Shown here in pieces: positions 43,729-53,609 of a stretch of 64,000 nucleotides of DNA. Both the position numbers and the translations under genes were made by a program. The notes beneath the pieces are model-generated. The model saw only the letters and a program-made list of their open reading frames with translations. It was not told where the DNA came from and ran no database searches. Source of the DNA: CAVQNQ01 sp963714205 (GTDB taxonomy: Bacteria > Acidobacteriota > Terriglobia > Bryobacterales > Bryobacteraceae); NCBI GenBank assembly GCA_963714205.1, contig CAVQNQ010000004.1, forward strand, positions 682,001-746,000, written 5' to 3'. Positions within the stretch are counted from its first letter, which is position 1. Each line of letters opens with the position of its first letter.

Positions 43729-44892
43729 ATGACACACCAAAACTTTAGCCGGCGCGATCTGTTCGTACGCGGAGGCGCCGCTCTGGGAACTCTGGGGATC
43801 GGCCGAGCGGTCAAGGCCGCGCCCGCGCCCGCCGCCGGTGTGGCCATCGGCCGTTGCGGCAGCTTCGACCGCGCTCAGGTCGAGCAGACCATGCGCACGC
43901 TGTTCGACCAGATTGGAGGCATCGGCCCGCTGGTCAAGAACAAGACCGTCGCCCTCAAGCTGAATCTCACCGGCAAACCGACCAACTTCCCGATCGATCC
44001 CAAGCTGCCATACCGCAGCGATCCGAACACCGTGCTGGCCGCGGCCCACCTGTTCGCGCAGGCCGGTGCGCGCCGCATCCGCATCCTGGAAACGTTCTTC
44101 CCGGCCCGCCAGGATATGGAGTTGTGGGCGCGCTACCAACTCGATATCAATGCCATCAACAACGTGGGCTGCAAGGTGGAATGGGAGAACGCCCAGAACC
44201 TGGGTAATGCGAAGCAGTACGCGCGGCTCAAGGTGACGTCCAATCCTTACATGTTCGCCTCTTACGAGCTGAACCACTCGTTCGTCGATTGCGATACGTA
44301 TGTCTCGCTCTCGAAGCTTAAGGACCATTTTGTGGCCGGCGTCACCATGTCGCTGAAGAACAACTTCGGCATCACACCCGCGTCGCTGTACGGCGGCGAT
44401 TGCGGCCGCGACGGCAACGAGAACCCCGATCAGGAGCGCGGCCCCGTGTGCCACAATGGCACCACTCCGCCGGCCTCCCCGGTTGAGCGCGAGCTGCATC
44501 CGGATTCGCCGCGCGATGCCGGTTTTCGGGTGCCGCGCTTCGTGGCCGACCTGGTGCGCGTGCGTCCCATCGACCTGTGCATCGTGGACGGCATCGAATC
44601 GATCCGCGGCGGCGAAGGCGTGTGGATCAAAGGCGTGCAGGGCATCAAACCCGGTGTAATGCTCGCCGGAAAGAACCCCGTATGCACGGACGCGGTATCG
44701 ATGGCCGTGATGGGCTACGACCCGCGCGCCGACCGCGGCACCAAGCCATTTCTCCGAGGCGACAATACCTTGAAGCTAGCCGAAGCCGTGGGCGTCGGCA
44801 CCACGGATCTGAGCCGCATCGAAGTGCTCGGACTGAGCATCAAGGAAGCGCTCCACCCCTACGGTTCCGGCGCCACTGGAGCGGCGGTCTAA
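43729..44892 (+). CDS. Tat-exported DUF362 family protein
   Basis: 387 residues. Twin-arginine signal SRRDLFVRGGAALGTLGIG at the start. DUF362 features include VALKLNLTG, a central region with YVSLSKLKDHFVAGVTMSLKNN in parts, GGDCGRDGNENPDQERG, LCIVDGIESIRGG and NPVCTDAVSMAVMGYDP. No ferredoxin cysteine pattern is seen, so this is the iron-sulfur-free type. A TAGAAT hexamer at 43705-43710 may be its -10 and AGAGGG sits 3 nt before ATG. Periplasmic; function unknown. Confidence 0.87.
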   Translation: MTHQNFSRRDLFVRGGAALGTLGIGRAVKAAPAPAAGVAIGRCGSFDRAQVEQTMRTLFDQIGGIGPLVKNKTVALKLNLTGKPTNFPIDPKLPYRSDPNTVLAAAHLFAQAGARRIRILETFFPARQDMELWARYQLDINAINNVGCKVEWENAQNLGNAKQYARLKVTSNPYMFASYELNHSFVDCDTYVSLSKLKDHFVAGVTMSLKNNFGITPASLYGGDCGRDGNENPDQERGPVCHNGTTPPASPVERELHPDSPRDAGFRVPRFVADLVRVRPIDLCIVDGIESIRGGEGVWIKGVQGIKPGVMLAGKNPVCTDAVSMAVMGYDPRADRGTKPFLRGDNTLKLAEAVGVGTTDLSRIEVLGLSIKEALHPYGSGATGAAV

Positions 44893-45412
44893 GCTAAACC
44901 CTTGGCGACTACCCTTGCTGCGCCCGCTGTCGGTGAGCTGATTCGGGGCCTTCGGTCTACAGAGGAAAGGGCTATTCCGCCGACCAGTAACCTCGAAAGG
45001 CCAGACCGCTCACGGACAGTGGACGAGACAATCGCGCGGGCACGAAAAGACCTCAAGCCACATTTTCGTCCGATGCAGACAAAGAAAAAATACGTCTAAG
45101 CATCACTCCGCACATTTTGTGCACTGTTTTTAATCTCACTGTCACGTCGTTGTTATTCGGAACGGATACTCTGGTCGCTGAATTCCCATTCGGAGAGCCG
45201 CTCAGAGAATGCAAAAGACATGTACCCGCTCGAAACACCGTAGCAACACCGGCATCATTCCAGAAATCAATCTAGGCCAAGCCGCCGCATTCTCGTAACT
45301 CGATGTGCCGTCAGCGCGCCGTGACGCCACGTATGTCCCTTATTCCTTAACGAAATAGTTATGACATTGGCACATGCTGCACGTACTCTAACGAAAGGGC
45401 AAGAACAAGACA
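44893..45412. other. intergenic region before the TonB-dependent receptor
   Basis: 520 bases, AT-richer than the rest. A short frame from TTG 44902 to 45099 has no recognisable product. A hairpin with T-run is at 45110-45131. Upstream of the receptor, ATGACA (45361-45366) and TACTCT (45384-45389) are 17 nt apart and could be a -35/-10 pair; the latter is a poor match. Confidence 0.4.
45110..45131 (+). terminator. possible intrinsic terminator after the DUF362 gene
   Basis: Stem GCACA-TTT-TGTGC (45110-45122) followed by a T5 run at 45127-45131. The stem is short, so strength is doubtful. Confidence 0.35.
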
Positions 45413-47977
45413 ATGTGGAATTTCATAAGGGGTAGAATTGGTGTCTTTTCTATCGGCATATTGCTCTGCGCCGCGGGATTGAGCCAGCTTTCCGCACAAC
45501 AGAGCGGAACGATTTCCGGCACGGTCTCGGACCAGACCGGAAAACCTATCCAGGGTGCCACAGTGGAGCTGAGGAGCGAATCCACGGGGTCCTTCCGCAG
45601 TGTGACAAGCGACGCCGAAGGAAAGTTCCTGGCTTCGGACCTCGCGGTGGGGAGCTATTCAATTCGAGTTTCAGCGTCTGGTTTCGCCTTGACAACTCGC
45701 TCCGGCGGACAAGTCAGCGCCGACGCGACCCTGGACATTCCCATCACCATGTCGGTTGAGTCCGTAACGACCTCGGTCACGGTCAACGAAACCATATCGC
45801 TGGCGGCCGTCACGGCGCCTTCGGGCAATCTGCTCGAGGCAACTTCGGCCAAAACCGAAGTCAGCTCGGAATTCATCAAGAATTTCATGTCGCCGGTGGC
45901 GGACTACTCCGAATACATCAATTATGCGCCGGGTACGTTCAGCCTCAATCCCAATGGGATCGGTCTCGGCCAGGGCAAGACCTATTATCGCGGTTTCGCG
46001 GACGGACAATACACCATGACGTTCGATGGGATTCCGTTCGAAGATACCAACTCGCCGACGCACCATTCCTGGGCGAACTTTCCGAGTGGCTGGACCGACG
46101 CCGTCGATTTCGACCGCAGCCCCGGCCTCTCGTCAACCTTCGGTCCCACCAACTTCGGCGGATCGATCAATCTGAAGTCGCCGCAGTTATTTCCGGACCC
46201 GGACATTCGCGCGACAATCACCTACGGCTCCTTTAATACGCGCATACTGCAGTTGGACGGCGACAGCGGATTTTTCGGACCCGGCAGCCGCAACAGCTTC
46301 CTGATGGACATCCAGCAACTGCTGTCCGACGGATATCAAACCTACAACCGCCAGAAGCGCGTGGCGGGGTACGGCAAATACCAATACCGGGTCTCCAACC
46401 GCAGCTCGCTCACGTTATACGGCGGGCTGGTCGACATCTGGACCAACACTCCGAACACGACCAACCCCACCCGCGCGCAGGTCGCGCAGTACGGCGATAA
46501 CTACCTGCTGGACGGCACCCCGTTACTTTCGAACGGCACGCCCGATCCTTATTATTACGGTTACAACACGTATCACGTGCAAACCGATTTCGAATACGCC
46601 GCCTACAATGCCGATCTGGGGGGCGGGTGGAAGTTCGACACGAAAGCTGTACACCACGCGCTACTGGAACAAACAGTTCTACCAGAATGGAGGCACGGTC
46701 AACCTCAGTTCCAGCAAACCGAGCGGCGTCGACAAGCTCAACGGGTACCGGCATGCCGGCGACACGGCGATCTTGAGCAAGGAGTCCAAGTGGGGCGTCT
46801 TCCGCACCGGTGTCTGGTACGACTGGGCCTACACGGACCGTTATCAGATCCCGTCCAACATCCTGACTCAGCTCGACACGCCGCTGGGTAACTTCCACGA
46901 GCATTTCATTACTCAGTCCACCCAGCCGTTTGCCGAATTCGAATGGCACGCGGCGCCGAGGTTGGTGGTCACGGTGGGCGTCAAGGACGCGAATTACGCC
47001 ATGACGCTCAATCAGTACCAGGACAATGGAAAGACCGTGGGCTGTCTGGGCGGAATAGCGTCCACCGCAGCCGGGCACCGGCGCACCGATCTGCGTCGGC
47101 GGCGCCGCGTTTGTCACGCACTCGATCGACTACAACAACTGGTTGCCGAATGTCGCGGCCCGTTACTACCTCAAGAGCAGCTGGTCGGTTTATGCCCAGT
47201 GGGCCGAGGGCAGTATTATTCCGCCTGAGCAGCGTCTTCGACGTTCCGAACGCGCAGGTTCTGGTTCCGCCCAAGCCGACCCTGGCCAAGACCTATCAGA
47301 TCGGCTCCGTGATGAAGCACCGCCGCTGGACTCTGGATGCCGACGCCTACTACATCCACTTCCAGAACGGCTACGACACCTACACCGATCCAAGCACCAA
47401 CGAACCCGTCTATGTCGCGACCGGGCCCAGCAATACCAGGGGCATCGAAGCGGAGAGCAACATCATACTCGGGCGGGGATTCTCGGTGTACGCCAACGGC
47501 ACAATGGGTTCGGCGAAATATCAGACGGGCCCCAACTATCCCAATGGCGGCTTCTGGGTGGCTGACGCACCTAAGAACGTCGAGACCGTCAGCCTGCTGT
47601 GGCTCCATCAGAACTGGGATATCGGTCTGGTCGACAAGCGAGTCGGCACGCTGTACAACGACAACGCCACGCTCAACTACCTGATCAACGGAATCTCGAT
47701 CCCCTACCCGATTGACCAGGCTAACAAGATCGATCCATTCAATCTTGTGAACGTGTTCGTGAACTACACAATCAAAAATAGGTCTTGGCTGCGCGGGAGT
47801 AAAATCGGCCTGGCGGTCAATAATCTCGCCAACAACCACAACATTGTTGGAATCACGCCCGCTACCGCCCCGACGGCCACCGCGCATTACGTACAGAGTC
47901 CCAGCGATCTGCTGAATCTGCTGCCCGGACGCAGCATCATGTTGACATTCACCGCGGGCTGGGCGCCTCGGCGGTGA
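45413..47977 (+). pseudogene. TonB-dependent receptor with three frameshifts
   Basis: The N-terminus has a signal peptide and a carboxypeptidase-regulatory-like domain (GTISGTVSDQTGKPIQGATV), then a TonB plug (YYRGFADGQYTMTFDGIPF, FGGSINLKSP) and beta-barrel strands to GRSIMLTFTAGW. Coding sense moves to the next frame near 46643-46645 (AAA run; DTK then LYTTRYWNKQF), again near 47060-47072 (GIAST then QPGTGAPICVGG) and again near 47221-47228 (SIIPP then SSVFDVPNAQVL). All three shifts correspond to one extra base, so the net frame returns after three. Corrected protein about 850 residues. Broken gene or assembly errors. Confidence 0.82.
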
Positions 47978-48053
47978 TGCCATAGCGATCATCTCCCGCC
48001 TCCAGCGGGATGCCCCGCGCGCCCGCGAGCCAGCGATCCGAAGCCGGGTATCC

Positions 48054-48059
48054 GATAAT
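48054..48059 (+). promoter_or_regulatory. -10-like hexamer GATAAT, predicted leaderless promoter
   Basis: GATAAT occupies -12 to -7 relative to the A of ATG 48066. No ribosome binding site is present. Confidence 0.5.
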
Positions 48060-48065
48060 AACCGT

Positions 48066-48530
48066 ATGACCACCCTCGCGGATGTTCGTGCTTTTCTGGA
48101 CTGCCGGCGCTTCGCCATGATCGGCGTCTCGCACAATCCCCAGGATTTCTCCCGGACGCTTTTCCGGGAGTTCCGCCAGCGCGGGTACGACGTGGTGCCG
48201 GTCAATCCAGGCGTCCCCGAAGTGGATGGCGTGGCATGCGCCGCCCGCCTCCAGGATGTCGCGGCGCCCGTCGATGCCGCGCTGCTGATGACCAGTCCAT
48301 CGGTGACCGAGCGAGTCGTGGAAGAGTGCGCTCAGGCGGGCGTCGCCCGCGTCTGGATGTATCGCGCGGGCGGGACCGGCGCGGTTAGCCCCGCTGCCTT
48401 GAGCTTCTGCCAATCGAAGGGAATCAGCACCGTCGCCGGAGAGTGCCCCATGATGTTCCTGCCCGAAGCCGGCTGGTTTCACCAGGTCCACGGCTTCTGC
48501 CGCCGGCTATTCGGGAAGTACCCCGAATAG
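48066..48530 (+). CDS. CoA-binding domain protein
   Basis: 154 residues. The Rossmann-like CoA-binding fold is visible in FAMIGVSHNPQDFSRTLFREF near residue 16, VVPVNPGVPEVDGV near residue 45, AALLMTSPSVTERVVEECAQAG in parts and CPMMFLPEAGWFHQVHGF near the end. Small stand-alone members of this family bind CoA but have no settled role. Start supported by the leaderless -10 element. Convergent with the GH51 gene. Confidence 0.9.
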   Translation: MTTLADVRAFLDCRRFAMIGVSHNPQDFSRTLFREFRQRGYDVVPVNPGVPEVDGVACAARLQDVAAPVDAALLMTSPSVTERVVEECAQAGVARVWMYRAGGTGAVSPAALSFCQSKGISTVAGECPMMFLPEAGWFHQVHGFCRRLFGKYPE

Positions 48531-48547
48531 CCGCCCCGGCGCGATTC

Positions 48548-50098
48548 TCAGCTCAGCTTTACCTTCAGCATGGTGTAGGAGTGCGGCGGCAGCCGGTAAC
48601 GCAACCTGCGCCCTTCGGCTGCGGCCGTGCGCGCCACGGGGCTCACGGTGGTCCGGTCGAAATCGTTCTCCGATTTGATATCCGGCCCGCTGACCTCAGT
48701 CGCTTCCACCGGCCCAGCGAACGCTTTGTCCTCCATCTCGAACTCCACCTCGAGCGTCTCGCTCGGATGGCGGTTCACCGCATTCATCACAAGCGTTCCA
48801 TTATCGAGGGCCGCCGACGCATCCAGGTACGGAACGCCGTCGAAGCGCCGGCACTTGTAAGTGGGGCTGTCCACGAACAGCTCCAGCGCTTTGCCCCGGC
48901 TGTTGTTCGCGAATAACTGAAGCGGGTGGTAGATAGTCTGAAGATATAGTCCCTTATCGTTAGTGAAGATAGGCGCGATCACGTTGACTAACTGCGCCAT
49001 GTTGGCGATCTTGACCACGTCGGCATGGTTCACAAAGGCGTTGAGAAACGTGGCCACCACCAGCGCGTCTTCCAGGTTGTAGTGCTCCTCCAGGATCCTG
49101 CGCCCCGTCTCCTTGCCTTCGCCCCGCGCCCGGTACCACACGTTCCACTCGTCCCAGGCGATGTAAATGCGCCGTCTGGGCGTCTCGTCCGCCATAACCG
49201 CGTCAATAATTCCCGCCACGGTCTTGATGCGCTGGTTCAGCTCCACGGAACTGGCCAGGAAGTCTTCGTAATCGTTCGCCGCATTGCCCACGTACAAGTG
49301 TATGGACAGATAGTCGGCGTGGCGGCGAAGGTAATCGAGCACCGTCCGGTTCCACCCGGTCCAATCCACGCCGGCGTTGAAATTGGAGGAGCCGGCCGCG
49401 ATCAGCTTGATGTTGGGATCGGTCCACTTCATCAGTTTGGCCGCTTCCAGCGCGAACTTGCCGTAATCGTCCGCGCTGCGATGGCCCATCTGCCACGGCC
49501 CGTCCATCTCGTTGCCCAGGCCCCAGTGCGTGACCTTCCAGGGCTGCTGGCGGCCGTTCTGCTTGCGCAGGCGGGTCATGGCGGTGTCTTCCGCGGAGTT
49601 GCAGTATTCCACCCACTGCTGCGCCTCGGTCCAGCTTCCCGTTCCCAGATTCGCGCAGACGTACGGCTCGGCCTGGAGCATCTCGGCGTAGTTCAGGAAT
49701 TCGTGCGTGCCGAAGCGGTTGCTCTCCACGGTTCCCCACGCCATTTCCAGGCGGGGCGGGCGCTGGTCGCGCGGGCCGATGCCGTCCCGCCAATAGTAAT
49801 TGGAAGAGAAGTTCCCGCCCGGCCAGCGCAGGATCGAGACTTTCAGTTTGCGGGCCGCCTCCAGCACGTCGCGCCGGTAGCCGTTGGCATCGGCCAGCGG
49901 TGATTTCTCGTCAAAGATTCCGCCCTCGATGCACCGGCCCAGGTGTTCCACGAAATTGCCGTAAAGTTTGGGATCGATTTCGCCGATCGTCCTCTCAGTG
50001 TCGATCTTGACCCGCGCCCGCAGCCCGCCCGTCTGCGCACGCAGCATAAATGGAGCGCCGGCGGCCGCCGCCACGAACCTTCTCCTGGTGAGTTTCAT
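48548..50098 (-). CDS. GH51 alpha-L-arabinofuranosidase, Tat-exported
   Basis: 516 residues. Twin-arginine leader KLTRRRFVAAAAGAPFML. The (beta/alpha)8 barrel carries the acid/base in HWGLGNEMDGPWQ and the nucleophile in YIAWDEWNVWYR, the standard GH51 pair, plus ILRWPGGNFSSNYYWRDGIG near residue 95. A C-terminal beta-sandwich follows. It removes arabinofuranosyl side chains from plant polysaccharides. The ATG at 50098 is the signal-peptide start; the frame is open further upstream but that part reads as antisense of the YIP1 gene. Confidence 0.93.
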   Translation of the reverse strand: MKLTRRRFVAAAAGAPFMLRAQTGGLRARVKIDTERTIGEIDPKLYGNFVEHLGRCIEGGIFDEKSPLADANGYRRDVLEAARKLKVSILRWPGGNFSSNYYWRDGIGPRDQRPPRLEMAWGTVESNRFGTHEFLNYAEMLQAEPYVCANLGTGSWTEAQQWVEYCNSAEDTAMTRLRKQNGRQQPWKVTHWGLGNEMDGPWQMGHRSADDYGKFALEAAKLMKWTDPNIKLIAAGSSNFNAGVDWTGWNRTVLDYLRRHADYLSIHLYVGNAANDYEDFLASSVELNQRIKTVAGIIDAVMADETPRRRIYIAWDEWNVWYRARGEGKETGRRILEEHYNLEDALVVATFLNAFVNHADVVKIANMAQLVNVIAPIFTNDKGLYLQTIYHPLQLFANNSRGKALELFVDSPTYKCRRFDGVPYLDASAALDNGTLVMNAVNRHPSETLEVEFEMEDKAFAGPVEATEVSGPDIKSENDFDRTTVSPVARTAAAEGRRLRYRLPPHSYTMLKVKLS

Positions 50099-50146
50099 TT
50101 CAGACCATTGTATGCGCAGGCGGCCCGGCGTACAATCCGAACTGAT

Positions 50147-50905
50147 ATGAGCCCCGAAAACATCCAGGCGACCGAACCGGAACCATCGGGAATGAGCGAA
50201 TTCTCGAGATTGACCGGCGTCTTCTTCGAGCCATCGAAGACCTTTGCCGATATCGCGGAGCGGCCCACCTGGCTGGTTCCCCTGGTGCTGGTGATTCTCG
50301 TCAGCCTGCTCCTCATGGTGCTGTTCATGCAGCACGTGGGCGTGGAAGGGATGATCCGCCAGCAGATGGACAGCAACCCGCGAACCGCGCAGTTGACGCC
50401 GGAACAACGTCAGCGGGCCATCGCGATGGGGTCGCAGATCGCGGGGGTCTCGATGTACCTGGGCCCGATCGTGGGGGTTCCGCTCTACGATCTGATCGCG
50501 GCGGCGGTGTTGATGGGGATCGTGGGGGGAATCCTCTCGGCGCCGGTGAAGTTCAAACAGGCGTTTGCCATTGTTTGCTATGCCGGACTGCCGGGAGTGA
50601 TCGCCGCGGTGCTCTCGATTGTGGTGATGTTTCTGAAGAAGCCCGAGGATTTCGACATCCGCCACCCGCTGGCATTCAACCTGGGAGTCCTGATGGACCC
50701 GCAGACCAGCCATAAGGCCCTGCACTCGATCGCGACTTCCATGGACCTGTTCTCGATCTGGACCATCCTGCTGCTGGCCACCGGCTTCAAGGCCGCCGCG
50801 GGCGGGCGGCTCTCGTTCGGCGGGGCGCTGTTCGCGGTCGCCTTGCCGTGGGGCATTTGGGTATTGATCCGGGCCGGCCTGGCTGGCGCTGGGATGATGG
50901 GTTGA
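50147..50905 (+). CDS. YIP1 family membrane protein
   Basis: 252 residues. A cytosolic N-terminus (FSRLTGVFFEPSKTFADIAE) typical of bacterial YIP1 proteins is followed by about five membrane helices (WLVPLVLVILVSLLLMVLFM and others). A TACAAT hexamer at 50131-50136 lies 10 nt before the ATG, so the mRNA would have almost no leader. Divergent from the GH51 gene with 48 nt between. Function unknown. Confidence 0.85.
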   Translation: MSPENIQATEPEPSGMSEFSRLTGVFFEPSKTFADIAERPTWLVPLVLVILVSLLLMVLFMQHVGVEGMIRQQMDSNPRTAQLTPEQRQRAIAMGSQIAGVSMYLGPIVGVPLYDLIAAAVLMGIVGGILSAPVKFKQAFAIVCYAGLPGVIAAVLSIVVMFLKKPEDFDIRHPLAFNLGVLMDPQTSHKALHSIATSMDLFSIWTILLLATGFKAAAGGRLSFGGALFAVALPWGIWVLIRAGLAGAGMMG

Positions 50906-50967
50906 ACGGGCGTACGCGTGCGGCGCGCGCCGCATGGTAAACTGGCCGTTCTCAGAGGTTTACCGGT

Positions 50968-51975
50968 TTGCGCAAGGTTCCCCTGGCAGAGTCGTTCCGA
51001 ATTATCGGCCGAGGCTCGCTTAACTGGGTCGCCCAGCGGCCCATCGTGGTCTCGTTTGAGGTTACGGATGCCTGCACCTGCTGGTGCAAGCACTGCGACC
51101 ACGGCGGCCCGCGCGATGAATCGCGCAATCTCATGCCGGCTGAATTCCGCCGTTACATGGAGGAATTGCGGCCGTGCGTCGTACAGGTCTCCGGCGGCGA
51201 GCCGCTGCTGCGCGACGACGTGGTCGAGATCGTCCGCCAGATCAAGGGCGGCTCGAAGCTGCCCTATACGATCCTGGTCTCCAATTGGTCGCTGATGACC
51301 GAAGACAAGTACCTGGCACTGCGCGAGGCCGGTATCGACCAGTTCTCCGTAAGCCTGGATTTCCCCGATGAGCGGCACGATGAGTTTCGCGTGCATCCGG
51401 GCCTGTACCGGCACCTGGAAGACCTGGTCCCGCGGCTCGCGAAACTGGGGCACGACGATATTGTGCTCAACAGTTGCATCACCAGCCTCAATGTGCGCGA
51501 AATCAGCGCCATCGCCGATAAAGCGCGCGCCTGGGGCGTCAACCTGTGTTACAGCGCCTATTCGGCGCGGCGCACGGGCTGCCGGGATTACTTCCTGGAA
51601 ACCGCCGGCCAGCTTGCCGAGCTCAACCGGCATCTGGATGCGGTGGAGGCTCGCCGCGATTCCACCAACTGGATCGTCAACGCGCCCACCACTATGGAGG
51701 CCACCCGCCGCTACTTCGAGAACAAGGGCCTGCCGGGTTGCAGCGCCGGCCTGCGCTTCCTGGTGGTAACGGCTGATGGAGCGCTGCAGCCGTGCTCCAT
51801 GCAGTTCCACCGCTACCGGCTTGAAGAGCGCTCCCGCATGGTCGAGGAATTCACGCGCCACAACCGCTGCGACGAGTGCTACGTCTCGATCCGCTCCTAC
51901 CTGGATAAGAGCTTTCCGCGATTGCTCTGGGAAAACGTGAGCGGCTTCTTCTCCTTCAAGACCGAACGGCAGTAA
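50968..51975 (+). CDS. radical SAM protein with SPASM-like C-terminal cysteines
   Basis: 335 residues from TTG 50968, which has ribosome binding site AGAGGT at 50954-50959. The 4Fe-4S motif is DACTCWCKHCDH (CxxxCxxC) near residue 38, followed by VQVSGGEPLLRDDV. Additional cysteines near the C-terminus (GCSAGLRF, LQPCSMQFHR, RCDECYVS) look like an auxiliary cluster. The substrate is unknown. It is 10 nt before the Rsm22-like gene and likely co-transcribed with it. Confidence 0.88.
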   Translation: MRKVPLAESFRIIGRGSLNWVAQRPIVVSFEVTDACTCWCKHCDHGGPRDESRNLMPAEFRRYMEELRPCVVQVSGGEPLLRDDVVEIVRQIKGGSKLPYTILVSNWSLMTEDKYLALREAGIDQFSVSLDFPDERHDEFRVHPGLYRHLEDLVPRLAKLGHDDIVLNSCITSLNVREISAIADKARAWGVNLCYSAYSARRTGCRDYFLETAGQLAELNRHLDAVEARRDSTNWIVNAPTTMEATRRYFENKGLPGCSAGLRFLVVTADGALQPCSMQFHRYRLEERSRMVEEFTRHNRCDECYVSIRSYLDKSFPRLLWENVSGFFSFKTERQ

Positions 51976-51985
51976 AGCCTACTCC

Positions 51986-52915
51986 GTGCAGTTGCCGGCA
52001 CACGTTCGCGAGTCCATCGACGCGCAAGCGCAGCGGGTCGGGTTCGCTGCCTTGCGGAGCGCCGCGGCGGCCTTGTCCGATGCATATCGCCAGGGCGACT
52101 TATCCGCATTGGCTCGCCTGCCGGGCGCCGAACGGACGGCCGCTTACTTGGTGACGCGTATGCCGGCCACGTATGCGGCAGCTTACGCGGTGCTCGGGGA
52201 AGTGGCGCGGCGCCTCGGCGGCGAAATCGGCGGCATTCTGGATATCGGCGCCGGCGCCGGCGCGGCTTCGCTGGCCGCGCGACACTGGTTCCCGCAAGCG
52301 GCTATCACCATGATCGAGCGCGATCCCGTTATGGCCCGAGCGGCGCGCGAGTGGCTGCCGGATGCCGCCTTGCTGGTCGAAGATGTCGCGCGCCTCCCGC
52401 TGCTGCCGCCAAACGACCTGGTGATGGCCGCCTACTCGCTGGGCGAGTTCGAGGGCAACCAGGCGCCTCGCATGTGGCAGGCCGCCCGCGCGGCGATGGT
52501 GGCGATCGAGCCGGGCACGCCCGCCGGTTTCGCGCGGGTGCGCGCCCTCCGCTCGGCGCTGCTGGCTTCCGGCGCGCGTATGCTGGCGCCCTGCCCGGGC
52601 GGGATGGAGTGCCCCGTGGCGGCGCCCGACTGGTGCCACTTCGCGGCGCGCGTCGAACGTTCCGGGCTGCATCGCCGCCTCAAGGGCGCTGAACTGAATT
52701 ACGAGGACGAGAAGTTCAGCTACGTCGCCGTGACGCGAGATCCGGTGGAGACGGCGCGCGCGCGCATCGTACGCCGGCCTCGGCACCGGCCGGGGCTGAT
52801 CGTGCTGGAAACCTGCACGCCCGCAGGTCTGGCGACGGAGCGCGTGACGCGGCGCGATCAGGAGGCCTTCCGCGCCGCCCGGCAAGCGTCCTGGGGCGAC
52901 GCCTGGTCTGGCTGA
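51986..52915 (+). CDS. Rsm22-like putative rRNA methyltransferase
   Basis: 309 residues from GTG 51986. SAM-binding motif ILDIGAGAGAASLAAR near residue 84 and the family signature CPGGMECPVAAPDWCHFAAR, RLKGAELNYEDEKFSYVAV. Members of the Rsm22 family act on the small ribosomal subunit and contain cysteines that hold a cluster or zinc. Ten nt after the radical SAM gene, so the two may act together, but no pathway link is known to me. Confidence 0.87.
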   Translation: MQLPAHVRESIDAQAQRVGFAALRSAAAALSDAYRQGDLSALARLPGAERTAAYLVTRMPATYAAAYAVLGEVARRLGGEIGGILDIGAGAGAASLAARHWFPQAAITMIERDPVMARAAREWLPDAALLVEDVARLPLLPPNDLVMAAYSLGEFEGNQAPRMWQAARAAMVAIEPGTPAGFARVRALRSALLASGARMLAPCPGGMECPVAAPDWCHFAARVERSGLHRRLKGAELNYEDEKFSYVAVTRDPVETARARIVRRPRHRPGLIVLETCTPAGLATERVTRRDQEAFRAARQASWGDAWSG

Positions 52916-52927
52916 GCGGGAATTCTT

Positions 52928-53602
52928 ATGCAGCCTGGCTTTCGTCTGTTTGGGCCTGCACATCTGGCCATCATTGCGGCGGTACCCGGGCTGGCAGTGC
53001 TTTTCTTATGGCTGGGAAGGAGAAACCCGTCGGCTGCGCCTCGGATTCGGGTGGGTCTCGGCGCGTTTTTGCTGTTGAACGAGTTGGTCTGGTATGTCTA
53101 CCGATACCACTCCGAGGGTTGGCGCTTTCCCGAAGGTTTGCCGTTGCAGCTTTGCGATTTCACCCTGTGGTCCACCATTTTTGCAAGCCTGACTCTGAAT
53201 CAGTGGTGCTTTGAGTTCGCGTACTTCGCCGCCATCGCCGGCAGCGGTATGGCCGTGCTCACGCCGGACCTGTGGGCGCCATTTCCCTCCTATCCCACCA
53301 TCTACTTCTTTCTGGCTCACGGAATCTCGATCGTGACGGTTCTCACCATCGCGGGACAAGGGGCCGCGCGCCTGCGCCCCGGCGCCATGTGGAGAGCGTT
53401 CGGCGTACTGAATGCCATAGCCGCCGCCGTGGGCACTTTCGATTGGGTATTCGGAACCAACTACATGTTCTTGCGGGCAAAGCCGACCCAGGTATCGCTC
53501 CTTAGCTATTTAGGCCCATGGCCCGTGTATATTCTCGCCGGGGATATTCTGGCTCTGGCACTGTTCTATTTGCTGGCGCTTCCGTTCCGGCGCCGCGCGT
53601 GA
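52928..53602 (+). CDS. TIGR02206/YwaF family membrane protein
   Basis: 224 residues with about six membrane helices. Family pattern: FGPAHLAIIAAVPG at the N-terminus, FPEGLPLQLCDFTLW in the middle, FLAHGISIVTVL and NYMFLRAKPTQVSLLSYLGPWPVYIL. No function is established for the family. Twelve nt after the Rsm22-like gene; probable third gene of this run. Confidence 0.87.
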   Translation: MQPGFRLFGPAHLAIIAAVPGLAVLFLWLGRRNPSAAPRIRVGLGAFLLLNELVWYVYRYHSEGWRFPEGLPLQLCDFTLWSTIFASLTLNQWCFEFAYFAAIAGSGMAVLTPDLWAPFPSYPTIYFFLAHGISIVTVLTIAGQGAARLRPGAMWRAFGVLNAIAAAVGTFDWVFGTNYMFLRAKPTQVSLLSYLGPWPVYILAGDILALALFYLLALPFRRRA

Positions 53603-53609
53603 CCGCCCT

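Noticed and set aside
44902..45099. 65-codon frame from TTG 44902
   Set aside because: No ribosome binding site, no recognisable sequence and a rare start; treated as intergenic.
45366..45382. Sigma-54 promoter before the TonB-dependent receptor
   Set aside because: TTGGCACATGCTGCACG looks similar, but the GG to GC spacing is 8 nt instead of 10.
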